From assembly GCF_000147355.1 (NCBI RefSeq), contig NC_014506.1, positions 1,860,001 through 1,924,000 on the forward strand: 64,000 nt of DNA, written 5' to 3'. A program made the translations under genes and the position numbers. Positions 34,541 to 42,788 of the stretch are shown one piece after another; the first letter of the stretch is position 1; each line of letters begins with the position of its first letter. The notes below the pieces were generated by a model. That model worked only from the letters and a program-made list of their open reading frames with translations. It was not told the DNA's origin and ran no database searches. The stretch comes from Sulfurimonas autotrophica DSM 16294. Lineage in GTDB: Bacteria > Campylobacterota > Campylobacteria > Campylobacterales > Sulfurimonadaceae.

Positions 34541-34973
34541 AATTTAATTCATCTTCGATTTTGACATCTTTATAATATTTGTTCATAAGTTCTGCAGCAA
34601 TGCCACTGCCGAGTTTTATGGTCTCTTTTTTCTCATTGAGAAGCGGCGTGGTGCCGTAGCCGCAGCTTGGTGATTTTGACTTTAATATAATTCGTTCAAC
34701 TTTTGGATGCAGCTGTATAAAAGTATTAATTTCCTCTTTTAAAAGCTCTGTAACATCTTTGTTTGTCTCATCAGTTACAATTCTCTTTTCTCCATTTATT
34801 TCCAAGACATTAATGCGTTCTCTCGGCGTTCCAAAAAGCGGAGCTTCGGGACAAAACGGAATGATATCATACTCTTTTAACGCCTCTTTTACAGAATGAA
34901 TCTCTTTTGTTTTGCCGTCATATCTGCAATACTCACCAAGTATGCAGGCAGAAACGATTACTCTTTTTTTCAT
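34509..34973 (-). CDS. DUF523 family protein
   Basis: 154 residues. VSACILGEYCRYDG at the start, CPEAPLFGTPRERI and SKSPSCGYGTT in the middle are the DUF523 hallmarks. Three cysteines at conserved spots (in SACILG, EYCRYD and SPSCG) may bind a metal or cluster. The molecular role is unknown. No signal peptide. It overlaps the small acidic-protein gene at its 3' end and has a repeat-bearing spacer (34974-35075) at its 5' side. Confidence 0.85.
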   Translation of the reverse strand: MKKRVIVSACILGEYCRYDGKTKEIHSVKEALKEYDIIPFCPEAPLFGTPRERINVLEINGEKRIVTDETNKDVTELLKEEINTFIQLHPKVERIILKSKSPSCGYGTTPLLNEKKETIKLGSGIAAELMNKYYKDVKIEDELNFMKHNPNDLN

Positions 34974-35020
34974 ATATCTCTCCGCAACATTAGTAATTTT
35001 TTTCTGTAATCTTGAAAGTC

Positions 35021-35044
35021 TTCCGGAACCTAGACTTTAGTCTA
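35021..35044. repeat. Intergenic hairpin element, copy A
   Basis: TTCCGGAA (35021-35028) is followed by TAGACT-TT-AGTCTA (35031-35044). A second copy at 38566-38590 has TTTCGGAA then CCAGACT-TC-AGTCTGG. The outermost shared stem pair changes from T-A to C-G, so pairing is kept. It lies between the aldehyde dehydrogenase stop and the DUF523 start, both on the minus strand. Confidence 0.5.
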
Positions 35045-35075
35045 TACTGAATTGCTTTAAAACCTTGCTTGTGAT

Positions 35076-36494
35076 TTAGCAAATGACTACAGACTTTATC
35101 TCCGTCATCTCTTCTATTGCAAAACGCGGACCTTCACGCCCTACTCCGCTTAACTTCACACCGCCGTAAGGCTGTATGTCAAAACGAAGCGTCGGCATAT
35201 CATTTATGACAATCCCACCCGCGTCAAGCTCATCTATAGCACGGTTTGTAATGCTTAAGTCATTTGTAAACACGGAAAACTGCAGACCGTAAGGCGAATC
35301 ATTCATTCTCTCAACCGCATCATCAAAATCACTCACCTTAACAAGAGAAACAATAGGTGCAAAAACCTCTTCACAGACTATTGCCATATCATCTCTAACA
35401 TTTGCCATCACACAAGGGTAAAAAGTTCTTCCCTCCAAACGCGGAACAAGCAGAGGAATTGCACCCTCTTTTATAGCCGAATCAATCCATCCCATTGCAC
35501 GCTCACAGGCTTCATCATCTATAAGCGGTCCCATAAACGTTTCATCGTCATAAGGACTCCCGACTTTTAACTTTTTCGCAGCCGCCGCCATGAGCTCGGC
35601 AAACTCATCATAAATATCCTCCTGTACGTATATACGCTGCAATGATATACATACCTGACCCGAATTAACAAAGGCGCCCAAGGCACATTTTGTTGCCGCA
35701 TAAGCTAAATCAGCTGACTTTTCTATGAAAGTTGCCGCATTTCCGCCGAGTTCAAGCGAGACTTTTTTTATACCTGCATGTTTTGTAATGATATTTCCGA
35801 CAGGAACACTCCCCGTAAAACTCACAACGCGGGGAATATCACTTGTAATTAAGGCACTTCCTACCTCTGCATCACCATAAACAACACTCAAAGCATCCGG
35901 TATCGCATATTCACTCTCTATAAAAAGTTTTGCAAATTTATAAGCTGTCAAAGGTGCTTCAGGTGTAGGTTTAAGAACAACTGCATTTCCTGCAACAAGA
36001 GCAGGAGCGAGTTTATGTGCCACAAGATTTAAAGGAAAGTTAAAAGGGGTAATGGCAACCACGACACCTGCAGGCTCACGGCGAAAAAAGCTGAGTGTTT
36101 TTTTCCCGCTGTTCATGGCATCAGTGTTTATTGTCTCGCCATTCATAGTTCGCATCGTTTCCGCCGAGAGCGTCACAGTCTCAATACAGCGCTCAACTTC
36201 TATACGTGAAAATGCTATAGGTTTACCCACCTCATCAGTAATGGTCTTGGCCAAATCTTCTTTATACTCTTTAAGCTTTTGGGCAACATCGAGCAGCCAT
36301 GCACATCTCTGTGCCAAAGTGCTTTTTTTGGCAAATACAGCCGCATTCTGTGCAATAGCCAATGCTTTTTTTGCATCTTCTTCATCACATATCGGTGCAG
36401 TTGAGACCACTTCCCCATTATAAGGTGATTTCCTTTGGCTTACATGCTCTTTACTCGCTTCACTTGAGCCGAAAAATATTTTTGCTTTTCTCAT
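35076..36494 (-). CDS. NAD(P)-dependent aldehyde dehydrogenase
   Basis: 472-residue soluble enzyme oxidising an aldehyde to an acid. Motifs: TPFNFPLNLVAHKLAPALVAGN (cofactor-binding region), FTGSVPVG (about 233-240), the general base Glu in SLELGGNAATF and the catalytic Cys in NSGQVCISLQR. It resembles the lactaldehyde/glyceraldehyde-3-phosphate-type non-phosphorylating branch, but the substrate cannot be fixed. ATG at 36494 follows AGGAAAG; the GTG codon just before it is an alternative. It diverges from the thioredoxin-like gene across a spacer rich in ATTAGG/CCTAAT repeats. Confidence 0.9.
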   Translation of the reverse strand: MRKAKIFFGSSEASKEHVSQRKSPYNGEVVSTAPICDEEDAKKALAIAQNAAVFAKKSTLAQRCAWLLDVAQKLKEYKEDLAKTITDEVGKPIAFSRIEVERCIETVTLSAETMRTMNGETINTDAMNSGKKTLSFFRREPAGVVVAITPFNFPLNLVAHKLAPALVAGNAVVLKPTPEAPLTAYKFAKLFIESEYAIPDALSVVYGDAEVGSALITSDIPRVVSFTGSVPVGNIITKHAGIKKVSLELGGNAATFIEKSADLAYAATKCALGAFVNSGQVCISLQRIYVQEDIYDEFAELMAAAAKKLKVGSPYDDETFMGPLIDDEACERAMGWIDSAIKEGAIPLLVPRLEGRTFYPCVMANVRDDMAIVCEEVFAPIVSLVKVSDFDDAVERMNDSPYGLQFSVFTNDLSITNRAIDELDAGGIVINDMPTLRFDIQPYGGVKLSGVGREGPRFAIEEMTEIKSVVIC

Positions 36495-36519
36495 CACTCT
36501 TTCCTAAAACAATATTTTA

Positions 36520-36566
36520 TATTAGGAAAATTATATCATTTTAAATATAATCCTAATACAATTAGG
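36520..36566. promoter_or_regulatory. ATTAGG/CCTAAT inverted repeats in divergent spacer
   Basis: TATTAGGA (36520-36527) and TCCTAATA (36551-36558) form an 8-base dyad 23 bases apart. The second arm also pairs with ATTAGG (36561-36566) as CCTAAT-ACA-ATTAGG. A TATAAT-like hexamer lies between them (near 36546). The layout suits an operator controlling the divergent aldehyde dehydrogenase and thioredoxin-like genes. Confidence 0.45.
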
Positions 36567-36568
36567 CT

Positions 36569-36967
36569 ATGAAAACATTTATATTAACCCTAATTTTAGC
36601 ATCTTGCCTTTTTGGATTTGAAACAGACAAATGGCTACATGATTATGATAAAGCTTTAAAAATTGCACAAAAAGAGCATAAAAACATTTACCTCTTCATC
36701 GGTGCTGATGAGTGCCATTTTTGTAAAAGATTTAAAGAAAAAACACTCTCGAAAAAAAAGGTTATGGGCAGACTTCATCAAGATTATATACTTATATATC
36801 TCTCACGCGACCGGCATTTCATTCCAAAAAAATTCCAAAAATTTGGAGTACCGAGACATTACTTTTTAAATAAAAATGGAGAAATTTTATTTGAGAGTTT
36901 CGGAGTGCTTGAACCAGCAGGCTTTTTTACCCTTCTTGATGAAGCTGATTTAAACGCAGACAACTAA
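36569..36967 (+). CDS. Exported thioredoxin-like protein
   Basis: 132-residue protein. A short signal peptide (FILTLILASCLFGFE) is followed by a thioredoxin_7-like fold with the active site C-HFC in GADECHFCKRF (near 50-53), a cis-proline region in FGVPRHYFLN, and an end DEADLNADN. A cysteine in the signal (SC) could make it a lipoprotein, but the box is weak. It should act as a periplasmic thiol reductase or disulfide carrier. It converges on the HD-GYP gene with a 4-base overlap. Confidence 0.85.
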   Translation: MKTFILTLILASCLFGFETDKWLHDYDKALKIAQKEHKNIYLFIGADECHFCKRFKEKTLSKKKVMGRLHQDYILIYLSRDRHFIPKKFQKFGVPRHYFLNKNGEILFESFGVLEPAGFFTLLDEADLNADN

Positions 36968-38052
36968 GAGCAAGAAACATCACAATATTGGTCTCTAATA
37001 TTTTTAAATTCATCAATATTATTTAAAAATATATCTACAAGCAAAGGATCAAAGTGTTTTGCTTTTTCTTCTTGAAACATTGCAACAATATCTTCATCCT
37101 TCCAAGCTTTTTTATACACTCTTTCACTTCCAAGTGCATCAAAAACATCTGCTACAGCAGTAATTCTTGCATACAAACTTATATCTTCACTCTGTAAACC
37201 TCTAGGATACCCTGAACCGTCATATTTTTCATGATGTTCATATGCTACCGTTGCTGCTAGCTGCAAAAGCTCCTTATCACTGTGCCTCAACATTTCATAC
37301 CCCAGAGTTGTATGTGTTTTCATAATTTCAGTTTCCTCGGCCGTATGTCTTCCCGGTTTATTGAGTATGGCATCCGATATACCTACTTTTCCAATATCAT
37401 GCATTGGACTAGCCTCTTTTAACATCTGCGCATGAAATTTATCCAAACCGCAATACTCAGCCAGCAACCGTGAATACTCAGCCACCCGCCTTACATGATT
37501 TCCTGTCTCTTTTGAACGACTCTCTCCGATTGTCCCCATGGTAAATATAATTTCTTTTTGCGTTTCGCGTATATCTTTATTTAAAGCTACTATATCTTTA
37601 ATTCTTCTATGAACCTCTTCTTTAAGATATTCATTCATATTTTCCATATGTTCCTGTAACTCTTGCAAAGTTTTTTTATCTGTAATATCCTCTCGCAGTG
37701 CATGGTACCCGATAACCTCACCGTTATCATCATAATATGGTTCTATATGTGCCCAAACCCAATAATACCCACCATCTTTCGTTCTGTTTTTTATCTCACC
37801 ATACCAAGATTTTCCGGACTGTAAAGTCTGCCATAAATCTTCAAACAGCTCATCTGGCATATCTTTGTGTCTTACAATATTATGGTTTTTTCCTAAAAGC
37901 TCTTCTTTTGAATACTTGCTTATTTTACAAAATGCTTCACTAGCATATACTATTTTTCCAGTTAAATCAGTTGCAGAAAAAATTACATCTTTATCAAATA
38001 TTTTGAGTAAATACTCTTTATCTATTATATTATTAAAAAAATTTGTTTTCAA
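36964..38052 (-). CDS. PAS-HD-GYP c-di-GMP phosphodiesterase
   Basis: 362-residue soluble sensor enzyme. A PAS domain of Aer-like type fills about 10-120 (SATDLTGKIVYASEAF, IVRHKDMPDELFEDLW, GGYYWVWAHIEP). A coiled coil leads to the HD-GYP domain with GNHVRRVAEYS, the HD pair in MHDIGKVG, and HHEKYDGSGYP, the GYP-type signature. The PAS may hold FAD or heme and sense redox or energy state. I choose TTG at 38052 with AGGAG just upstream; an upstream TTG at 38091 lacks a site. It should degrade c-di-GMP. Confidence 0.88.
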   Translation of the reverse strand: MKTNFFNNIIDKEYLLKIFDKDVIFSATDLTGKIVYASEAFCKISKYSKEELLGKNHNIVRHKDMPDELFEDLWQTLQSGKSWYGEIKNRTKDGGYYWVWAHIEPYYDDNGEVIGYHALREDITDKKTLQELQEHMENMNEYLKEEVHRRIKDIVALNKDIRETQKEIIFTMGTIGESRSKETGNHVRRVAEYSRLLAEYCGLDKFHAQMLKEASPMHDIGKVGISDAILNKPGRHTAEETEIMKTHTTLGYEMLRHSDKELLQLAATVAYEHHEKYDGSGYPRGLQSEDISLYARITAVADVFDALGSERVYKKAWKDEDIVAMFQEEKAKHFDPLLVDIFLNNIDEFKNIRDQYCDVSCS

Positions 38053-38115
38053 AAAAACTCCTAGTGGAATATCCTTTTTTTTATTATACAACTCAGTATA
38101 TTAAATTAAATTAAA

Positions 38116-38445
38116 TTATATTGTAATATTCTCTACCATTACAACATTATTTGGCGTAACTACTATAGCATCAAGTATAAAATCTACATGTAAGGATTTT
38201 TTTTTCATATAAACATTCGCAGTTTTTATAATACGAGAAAGTTTTGTAGGGGTAATATTTTGAATAGCAAGCTCATAATCTTCACCGCTTTTTACTTCTA
38301 CAAAATGGAGGACATCATCTTTTGTGGCAATAATATCAATCTCGCCGAATCGGGAATAAAAGTTCCGTTCTATTATTTGGTAGCCGTTTTGGGTTAGGAA
38401 AGAAGCAGCTTTATCTTCTGCTATGTTTCCTTTTGCTCTGCTCAT
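38116..38445 (-). CDS. YraN/UPF0102 nuclease-like protein
   Basis: 109-residue member of UPF0102. The restriction-endonuclease-like core is clear: GNIAEDKAASFL, RFGEIDIIATKDD and FVEVKSG. These give the E, D and ExK residues of a PD-(D/E)XK site. The cellular role in Campylobacterota is not settled. The gene follows the formate dehydrogenase gene on the same strand after a 152-base spacer rich in hairpins. Start MSRAKGN is the only ATG that keeps the N-terminal helix. Confidence 0.88.
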   Translation of the reverse strand: MSRAKGNIAEDKAASFLTQNGYQIIERNFYSRFGEIDIIATKDDVLHFVEVKSGEDYELAIQNITPTKLSRIIKTANVYMKKKSLHVDFILDAIVVTPNNVVMVENITI

Positions 38446-38480
38446 GGTTTTATGTCCTTTGAAATATTAAGCCGTTGTCG

Positions 38481-38590
38481 GCAAGGTTACAGAAAAAAAT
38501 TTAGTTTTTTTCCAAGTCACGCTTTAGCGTTTGAAAACCTTGCTTCCGAAAGAATTTAAAACTTTTTTCGGAACCCAGACTTCAGTCTGG
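38481..38590. repeat. Intergenic structured element, copy B
   Basis: GCAAGGTT (38481-38488) pairs with AACCTTGC (38536-38543) and encloses two hairpins: GAAAAAAA/TTTTTTTC (38492-38512) and CGCT-TT-AGCG (38520-38529). Next come TTCCGAAA/TTTCGGAA (38544-38573) and CCAGACT-TC-AGTCTGG (38575-38590). The last two resemble copy A at 35021-35044. The first hairpin resembles the one at 53641-53665. The spacer separates fdh from yraN. Confidence 0.55.
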
Positions 38591-38597
38591 TGTTCGC

Positions 38598-40667
38598 TTA
38601 GCAGTTTATTACTTCGACCTGTACGGATTTGAACGCAGCAGTTAGGATTAGCTCATCACTCTTGTCACCAAAAAGATTGTTTATTTTAGACTCAGCATGA
38701 TGGAAGGTTGCAAAAAGTGTTTTTGGCTGTACCTTGTCCGTAATTTTTACTCTGAGCGGATTGGTTTGGCCCCATTCGCTTTTGAGTATTACTTTTTCAC
38801 TGACAAACTCATCTGCATCACCCTCATATACCAGCAAAATATCTTCATCGTATCTGTCATTAAGCTTTGGACTTCGTTTCGTCTGTGCGGCATTATTGTA
38901 ATGTGCTAATGTTCTTCCCGTTGTAAGATGGTAGCCTTTAAGAGATCTATTTTGTATCTCCTCTACCATGCCGCGAAGCTTGTACTGATGGTACACGAAC
39001 CTGCCCAAGCCGTCATCTGTTCTAAAGTCCAGCTGGTGCAGAATCGGTGTATCTTCTGTATGTACAGGCCACTGCAACCCGCGTTTGCGGTGTTTTTCGA
39101 GTCTGTGATAGTCTGCTCCGCTAAAGCGTCTGTAAGCCACTTCTCTTACCTCATCCCAGACATCTTTTGAGCTTGCATAGTTTGCATCTCCGCCCATTTT
39201 ATTGTCAAGTATCTGCAGCACTTCCCAGTCATCAGGCAGGTCAGATTTCACAAGCGGCTGTGAAAGATGCAGTCTTCTCATAGCATTCACATACACGCCC
39301 GTCTTTTCATACGCAGATTTCACACCGACAACAATATCTGCACGGTTTGCAATATCTGTCATAAAAAGTTCTTGAACAAATATGAGTTCCAGTTTTTCAA
39401 AAGCACGGTCTACTTTGTTTAAATTAGGATGAATATGCGTTAAATCTTCCCCGATATTAAGCACCGCTTTTACTCTGTCTTGCAGCATTTCATCCACAAG
39501 CTGCGGCGTCATAAGACCAACTTCTTTGGGTTCTTGATAATCCGGGTCATAATATGGAAGCATTCCCATATCACAAGTTCCCTGAACATTATTTTGTCCG
39601 CGAAGTGGCATCAGTCCTGCACCTTGCTTGCCGATATTTCCAGTCATGAGCGCCAAGTGTGTTATAGCCATAACCGCATAACTTCCGTCTAAATGCTCTG
39701 TTATGCCCAATCCCCAAAATATCATAGACTTTTTCAGTGCATATTCACGGGCCACTTTTCGTACCATTTTAGAAAGATACTCATAGCCTTCAAGTTCCTC
39801 AAAATAATCAGGATTTGCATAAGGATCATTTAAAATCTTATCTTTAAATATTCCAAAGCCTTCTGTTCTGTCTTCAATAAAACTCTCATCATACAACTCT
39901 TCATCTATAATGACATAGGCCAGCATATTTAAAATAAGAAGATTCGCTTCATGCGGCATAATTGCTTTGTATTTTGCAAATCTGTGCAGTTTAATCTCGC
40001 GTACGTCAAACACCGCCAAATTATCATTTTCACGTGCCACATCAAGAATTCTATTGGCAATAATAGGGTGCGCTTCTGTAGTATTTGAACCGATAACTAT
40101 CATAAATTCAACATTATAAATATCATTATATGGATTGGTGGCAGCGCCCTCTCCTATGGTTGCACGCATTCCTTTAAGCGATGGAGAGTGACATACTCTT
40201 GCACAGTTGTCAACATGAGGAGAGTTGAGTGTATGACGGGTGAACTTTTGAAAAAGGTACGAACTCTCACATGATGTTCTCGCTCCACCGATAGACGCAA
40301 CAGCCTTGCGTCCAAATTCAGCTTGAATCTCTTTAAGCTTCATAGCGCATGCTGTAGTAGCTGTGTCCAAGTCACACTCGTACCAGGTATCATCTAAATC
40401 CACTAAAGATGCAGCAACAGCCTCTTTGACAGCAGGATTTTTTTCTAAAAAACTTTTACGAATACGCGGAATACGCAGTCTGTCCTGGGCATCTACAAAG
40501 TCAAACCCGTACTTCCCCTTAATACAGAGCTTTCCCTGCGAAACCACACCGTCAGGATGTGCAAAAATCTTTTTGATTTTATTCTCTTTGACATCTACAT
40601 GTGCCGCTATATCACACCCTACACCGCAGTATGTACATACGCTGTCTATTGTCTCTATATTTTCCAT
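38598..40667 (-). CDS. Cytoplasmic formate dehydrogenase-like molybdopterin oxidoreductase
   Basis: 689-residue molybdo/tungsto-bis-MGD enzyme. A [4Fe-4S] site is at C11, C14, C18 and C48. The FDH signature DNCARVCHSPS places a cysteine (C159) where FdhH has selenocysteine, followed by H160. There is no Tat signal, so it is cytoplasmic, and its length is like E. coli FdhH. No electron-transfer subunit is adjacent. It probably oxidises formate or works with a separate partner; other members of the family (assimilatory nitrate reductase) are less likely given the VCHSPS box. A long hairpin lies between it and the SDR gene upstream on the same strand. Confidence 0.88.
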   Translation of the reverse strand: MENIETIDSVCTYCGVGCDIAAHVDVKENKIKKIFAHPDGVVSQGKLCIKGKYGFDFVDAQDRLRIPRIRKSFLEKNPAVKEAVAASLVDLDDTWYECDLDTATTACAMKLKEIQAEFGRKAVASIGGARTSCESSYLFQKFTRHTLNSPHVDNCARVCHSPSLKGMRATIGEGAATNPYNDIYNVEFMIVIGSNTTEAHPIIANRILDVARENDNLAVFDVREIKLHRFAKYKAIMPHEANLLILNMLAYVIIDEELYDESFIEDRTEGFGIFKDKILNDPYANPDYFEELEGYEYLSKMVRKVAREYALKKSMIFWGLGITEHLDGSYAVMAITHLALMTGNIGKQGAGLMPLRGQNNVQGTCDMGMLPYYDPDYQEPKEVGLMTPQLVDEMLQDRVKAVLNIGEDLTHIHPNLNKVDRAFEKLELIFVQELFMTDIANRADIVVGVKSAYEKTGVYVNAMRRLHLSQPLVKSDLPDDWEVLQILDNKMGGDANYASSKDVWDEVREVAYRRFSGADYHRLEKHRKRGLQWPVHTEDTPILHQLDFRTDDGLGRFVYHQYKLRGMVEEIQNRSLKGYHLTTGRTLAHYNNAAQTKRSPKLNDRYDEDILLVYEGDADEFVSEKVILKSEWGQTNPLRVKITDKVQPKTLFATFHHAESKINNLFGDKSDELILTAAFKSVQVEVINC

Positions 40668-40708
40668 TATTCTCTATCCCTTACTCTATCATTACGACTT
40701 TAAAGTTA

Positions 40709-40785
40709 ATTTTTTGTAAAAAAATATTTTAGAGGCTCAGACTGCAAGGAGGATTTGTCCTCTCAAATATTCTTTTACAAAAAAT
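40709..40785. repeat. Long hairpin with conserved 23-base loop, copy C
   Basis: Arms of 27 bases, 40709-40735 and 40759-40785, match at 25 positions. The loop (40736-40758) begins CTCAGAC and ends GGAGGATTTGT, and is 20/23 identical to the loop at 50645-50667, although the arms are unrelated. It ends one base before the SDR stop codon and lies upstream of the fdh gene. It could be a structured RNA in the minus-strand transcript or a REP-like mobile element. Confidence 0.7.
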
Positions 40786-41517
40786 CTAATGCAAGGAGTT
40801 TACAATTCTTTGTCTTAAAAAGCTTGGAAGAAGGTTTAAAACTTTTATAATTAAATAAAATCTAAGGGGAAAGGCATAAAACTCCCGACCTTTATCTATC
40901 GCCCTTTTCATTCGTGCCACACCCTCTTTTGTTTCAAGTAAAAAAGGCATAGTAAATTCATTTTTATCAGTGAGTTCGCTCTTTATAAATCCCGGTAAAA
41001 TCGTAATTACTTTTATGCCGTATGGCTTGTATTTATATTGTATGCCTTCGGCATAAGCATTGAGTGCACGTTTGGATGAAGAGTAAACTTTTGAACTCGG
41101 CATAGAGAAAAGTGAAGCTAAAGAAGATATAAAAACGATTGTGCCGCTTTTTTGTACCTGTAGTTGCGGTAAAAGTACTTCCAAAATCGCATGATTTGCA
41201 AGTACGTTCACATTATAAAGATTTTGAAATTCATCTATTGTCGGAATATTATTTGTATGCCCAAGAGATATGCCGGCATTCAAAATGAGTAAATCAACCA
41301 CACCGATTGATTTTATTTTTTCTTGCAGTTTATGAAAATCAGTGACATCTACAACAATCAAAGTAATACTTTTACATTTTGGAGTGAGTTCGTTTTGAAG
41401 GTTTTTGAGGTTTTGCTCTCGACGAGCTAACAAGATTAGCTCTGTGTCTTCTGATGCATATTGGCGTGCAAATTCGGCACCAAGACCAGAACTTGCACCT
41501 GTAATTAAGATTTTCAT
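40786..41517 (-). CDS. Short-chain dehydrogenase/reductase
   Basis: 243-residue SDR. Cofactor site ITGASSGLGAEFARQY, NADP-preferring LLARREQN, NAG motif LILNAGISLG, and catalytic Ser in FISSLASL with YSSSK (Tyr and Lys) further down. The C-terminal part (FLLETKEGVARMKRAIDKG) resembles the DltE/SDR family acting on lipid-like or ketone substrates. The substrate is unknown. Nine bases separate it from hom upstream, so it is likely co-transcribed with the homoserine genes. Confidence 0.87.
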   Translation of the reverse strand: MKILITGASSGLGAEFARQYASEDTELILLARREQNLKNLQNELTPKCKSITLIVVDVTDFHKLQEKIKSIGVVDLLILNAGISLGHTNNIPTIDEFQNLYNVNVLANHAILEVLLPQLQVQKSGTIVFISSLASLFSMPSSKVYSSSKRALNAYAEGIQYKYKPYGIKVITILPGFIKSELTDKNEFTMPFLLETKEGVARMKRAIDKGREFYAFPLRFYLIIKVLNLLPSFLRQRIVNSLH

Positions 41518-41525
41518 CTTAAAAG

Positions 41526-42788
41526 TTACACTATCCTGATCATGGCAGGTTTTGCATTGACAAAATCAAGTGCTTCAATTTCATTCATCATATTTTGAAT
41601 ATCTTTTTCCAAAGCAGAGTGTGTAGATATAAGAAGATTCGCACTTGCATTATCAGTTGGACGCTGGAGCATAGTTTCAATAGAAATATTGTGTTGTTCA
41701 AAGATTTTTGTCAGTCCTGCCAAAACACCTGCTCTGTCTGAAACATTTATTCTCAGGTAGTATTTTGACACTATGTTTTCAGTCGGTTTCAGCGTTAATT
41801 GACTCCCCTCCATCGGTCTGTTAAACCCGAGCATAGGAGTTGATTTTCCACTTCTTGCAATGTCTATGATGTTAGCTACAACAGCAGAAGCTGTAGCATC
41901 TCCACCCGCACCCGGACCATAGTAAAGTGTTTCGCCCACTTTATCACCTACAACAGAGATACCGTTCATAACACCGTCTATTTTAGCTATCATCTCATTT
42001 TGGTCTATTAAGCAGGCATGCACACGCAGTTCTACTTCATTTTCATCTTTTTTTGCTATACCTAAAAGCTTAATGGCATAGCCGAACTCTTTTGCAAAAG
42101 ATATATCATCCTGCGTAACATTATCAATACCCTCTATAAGGATATCTTCCGGTTTTGCATCTATACCGTAAGCGATGGAAGCTAAAATAAGCAGTTTGTG
42201 TGCAGCATCATATCCACCTACATCAAAAGTAGGATCAGCTTCGGCGTATCCAAGTTCTTGAGACTCTTTAAGTATAGCATCATAAGCTACACCGTCATTA
42301 GTCATTTTTGTCATCATATAGTTACATGTACCGTTCATGATTCCCATCATAGATTCTATATGATTAGCAGACAAACCATCACGAAGAGCTGTAATAATAG
42401 GAATTCCACCGGCAACACTTGCTTCAAATTCAAAGGGAATATCTTTTGCCATCTCCTGCAGTTCATATCTGTGATAGGCAAGCAGTGCTTTGTTTGCTGT
42501 AACAACAGCTTTACCAGCTTTAAGTGCACGTTTTACAACTTCAAACGGCTCTTCTACACCGCCCATCAACTCTACAACGATGTCTATTTCATCATCATTA
42601 AGAATATCATCCACATTATCTGTAAGTGTAATGTCTAAACCTCTCTCTTTTTGAAGGTTTTTAACGACACCGCTTTTTACAACAATATCAACACCTGCAC
42701 GGGCAGAAATTACATCTGCATTGTCCCTTAAAATTTGTGCTACACTTGTTCCGACGGTTCCAACACCTATTATTCCAACTTTTATCAT
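41526..42788 (-). CDS. hom: Homoserine dehydrogenase
   Basis: 420-residue NAD(P)-dependent enzyme of threonine and methionine biosynthesis, reducing aspartate semialdehyde to homoserine. The Rossmann start is VGIIGVGTVGTSVAQ; VVTANKALLAYH and EASVAGGIPIITALRDGL form the catalytic region; DPTFDVGGYDAAHK follows. A C-terminal ACT domain (LRINVSDRAGVLAGLTKIFEQ) suggests feedback by threonine. Its ATG shares a base with the aminotransferase stop (TAATG). Confidence 0.96.
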   Translation of the reverse strand: MIKVGIIGVGTVGTSVAQILRDNADVISARAGVDIVVKSGVVKNLQKERGLDITLTDNVDDILNDDEIDIVVELMGGVEEPFEVVKRALKAGKAVVTANKALLAYHRYELQEMAKDIPFEFEASVAGGIPIITALRDGLSANHIESMMGIMNGTCNYMMTKMTNDGVAYDAILKESQELGYAEADPTFDVGGYDAAHKLLILASIAYGIDAKPEDILIEGIDNVTQDDISFAKEFGYAIKLLGIAKKDENEVELRVHACLIDQNEMIAKIDGVMNGISVVGDKVGETLYYGPGAGGDATASAVVANIIDIARSGKSTPMLGFNRPMEGSQLTLKPTENIVSKYYLRINVSDRAGVLAGLTKIFEQHNISIETMLQRPTDNASANLLISTHSALEKDIQNMMNEIEALDFVNAKPAMIRIV

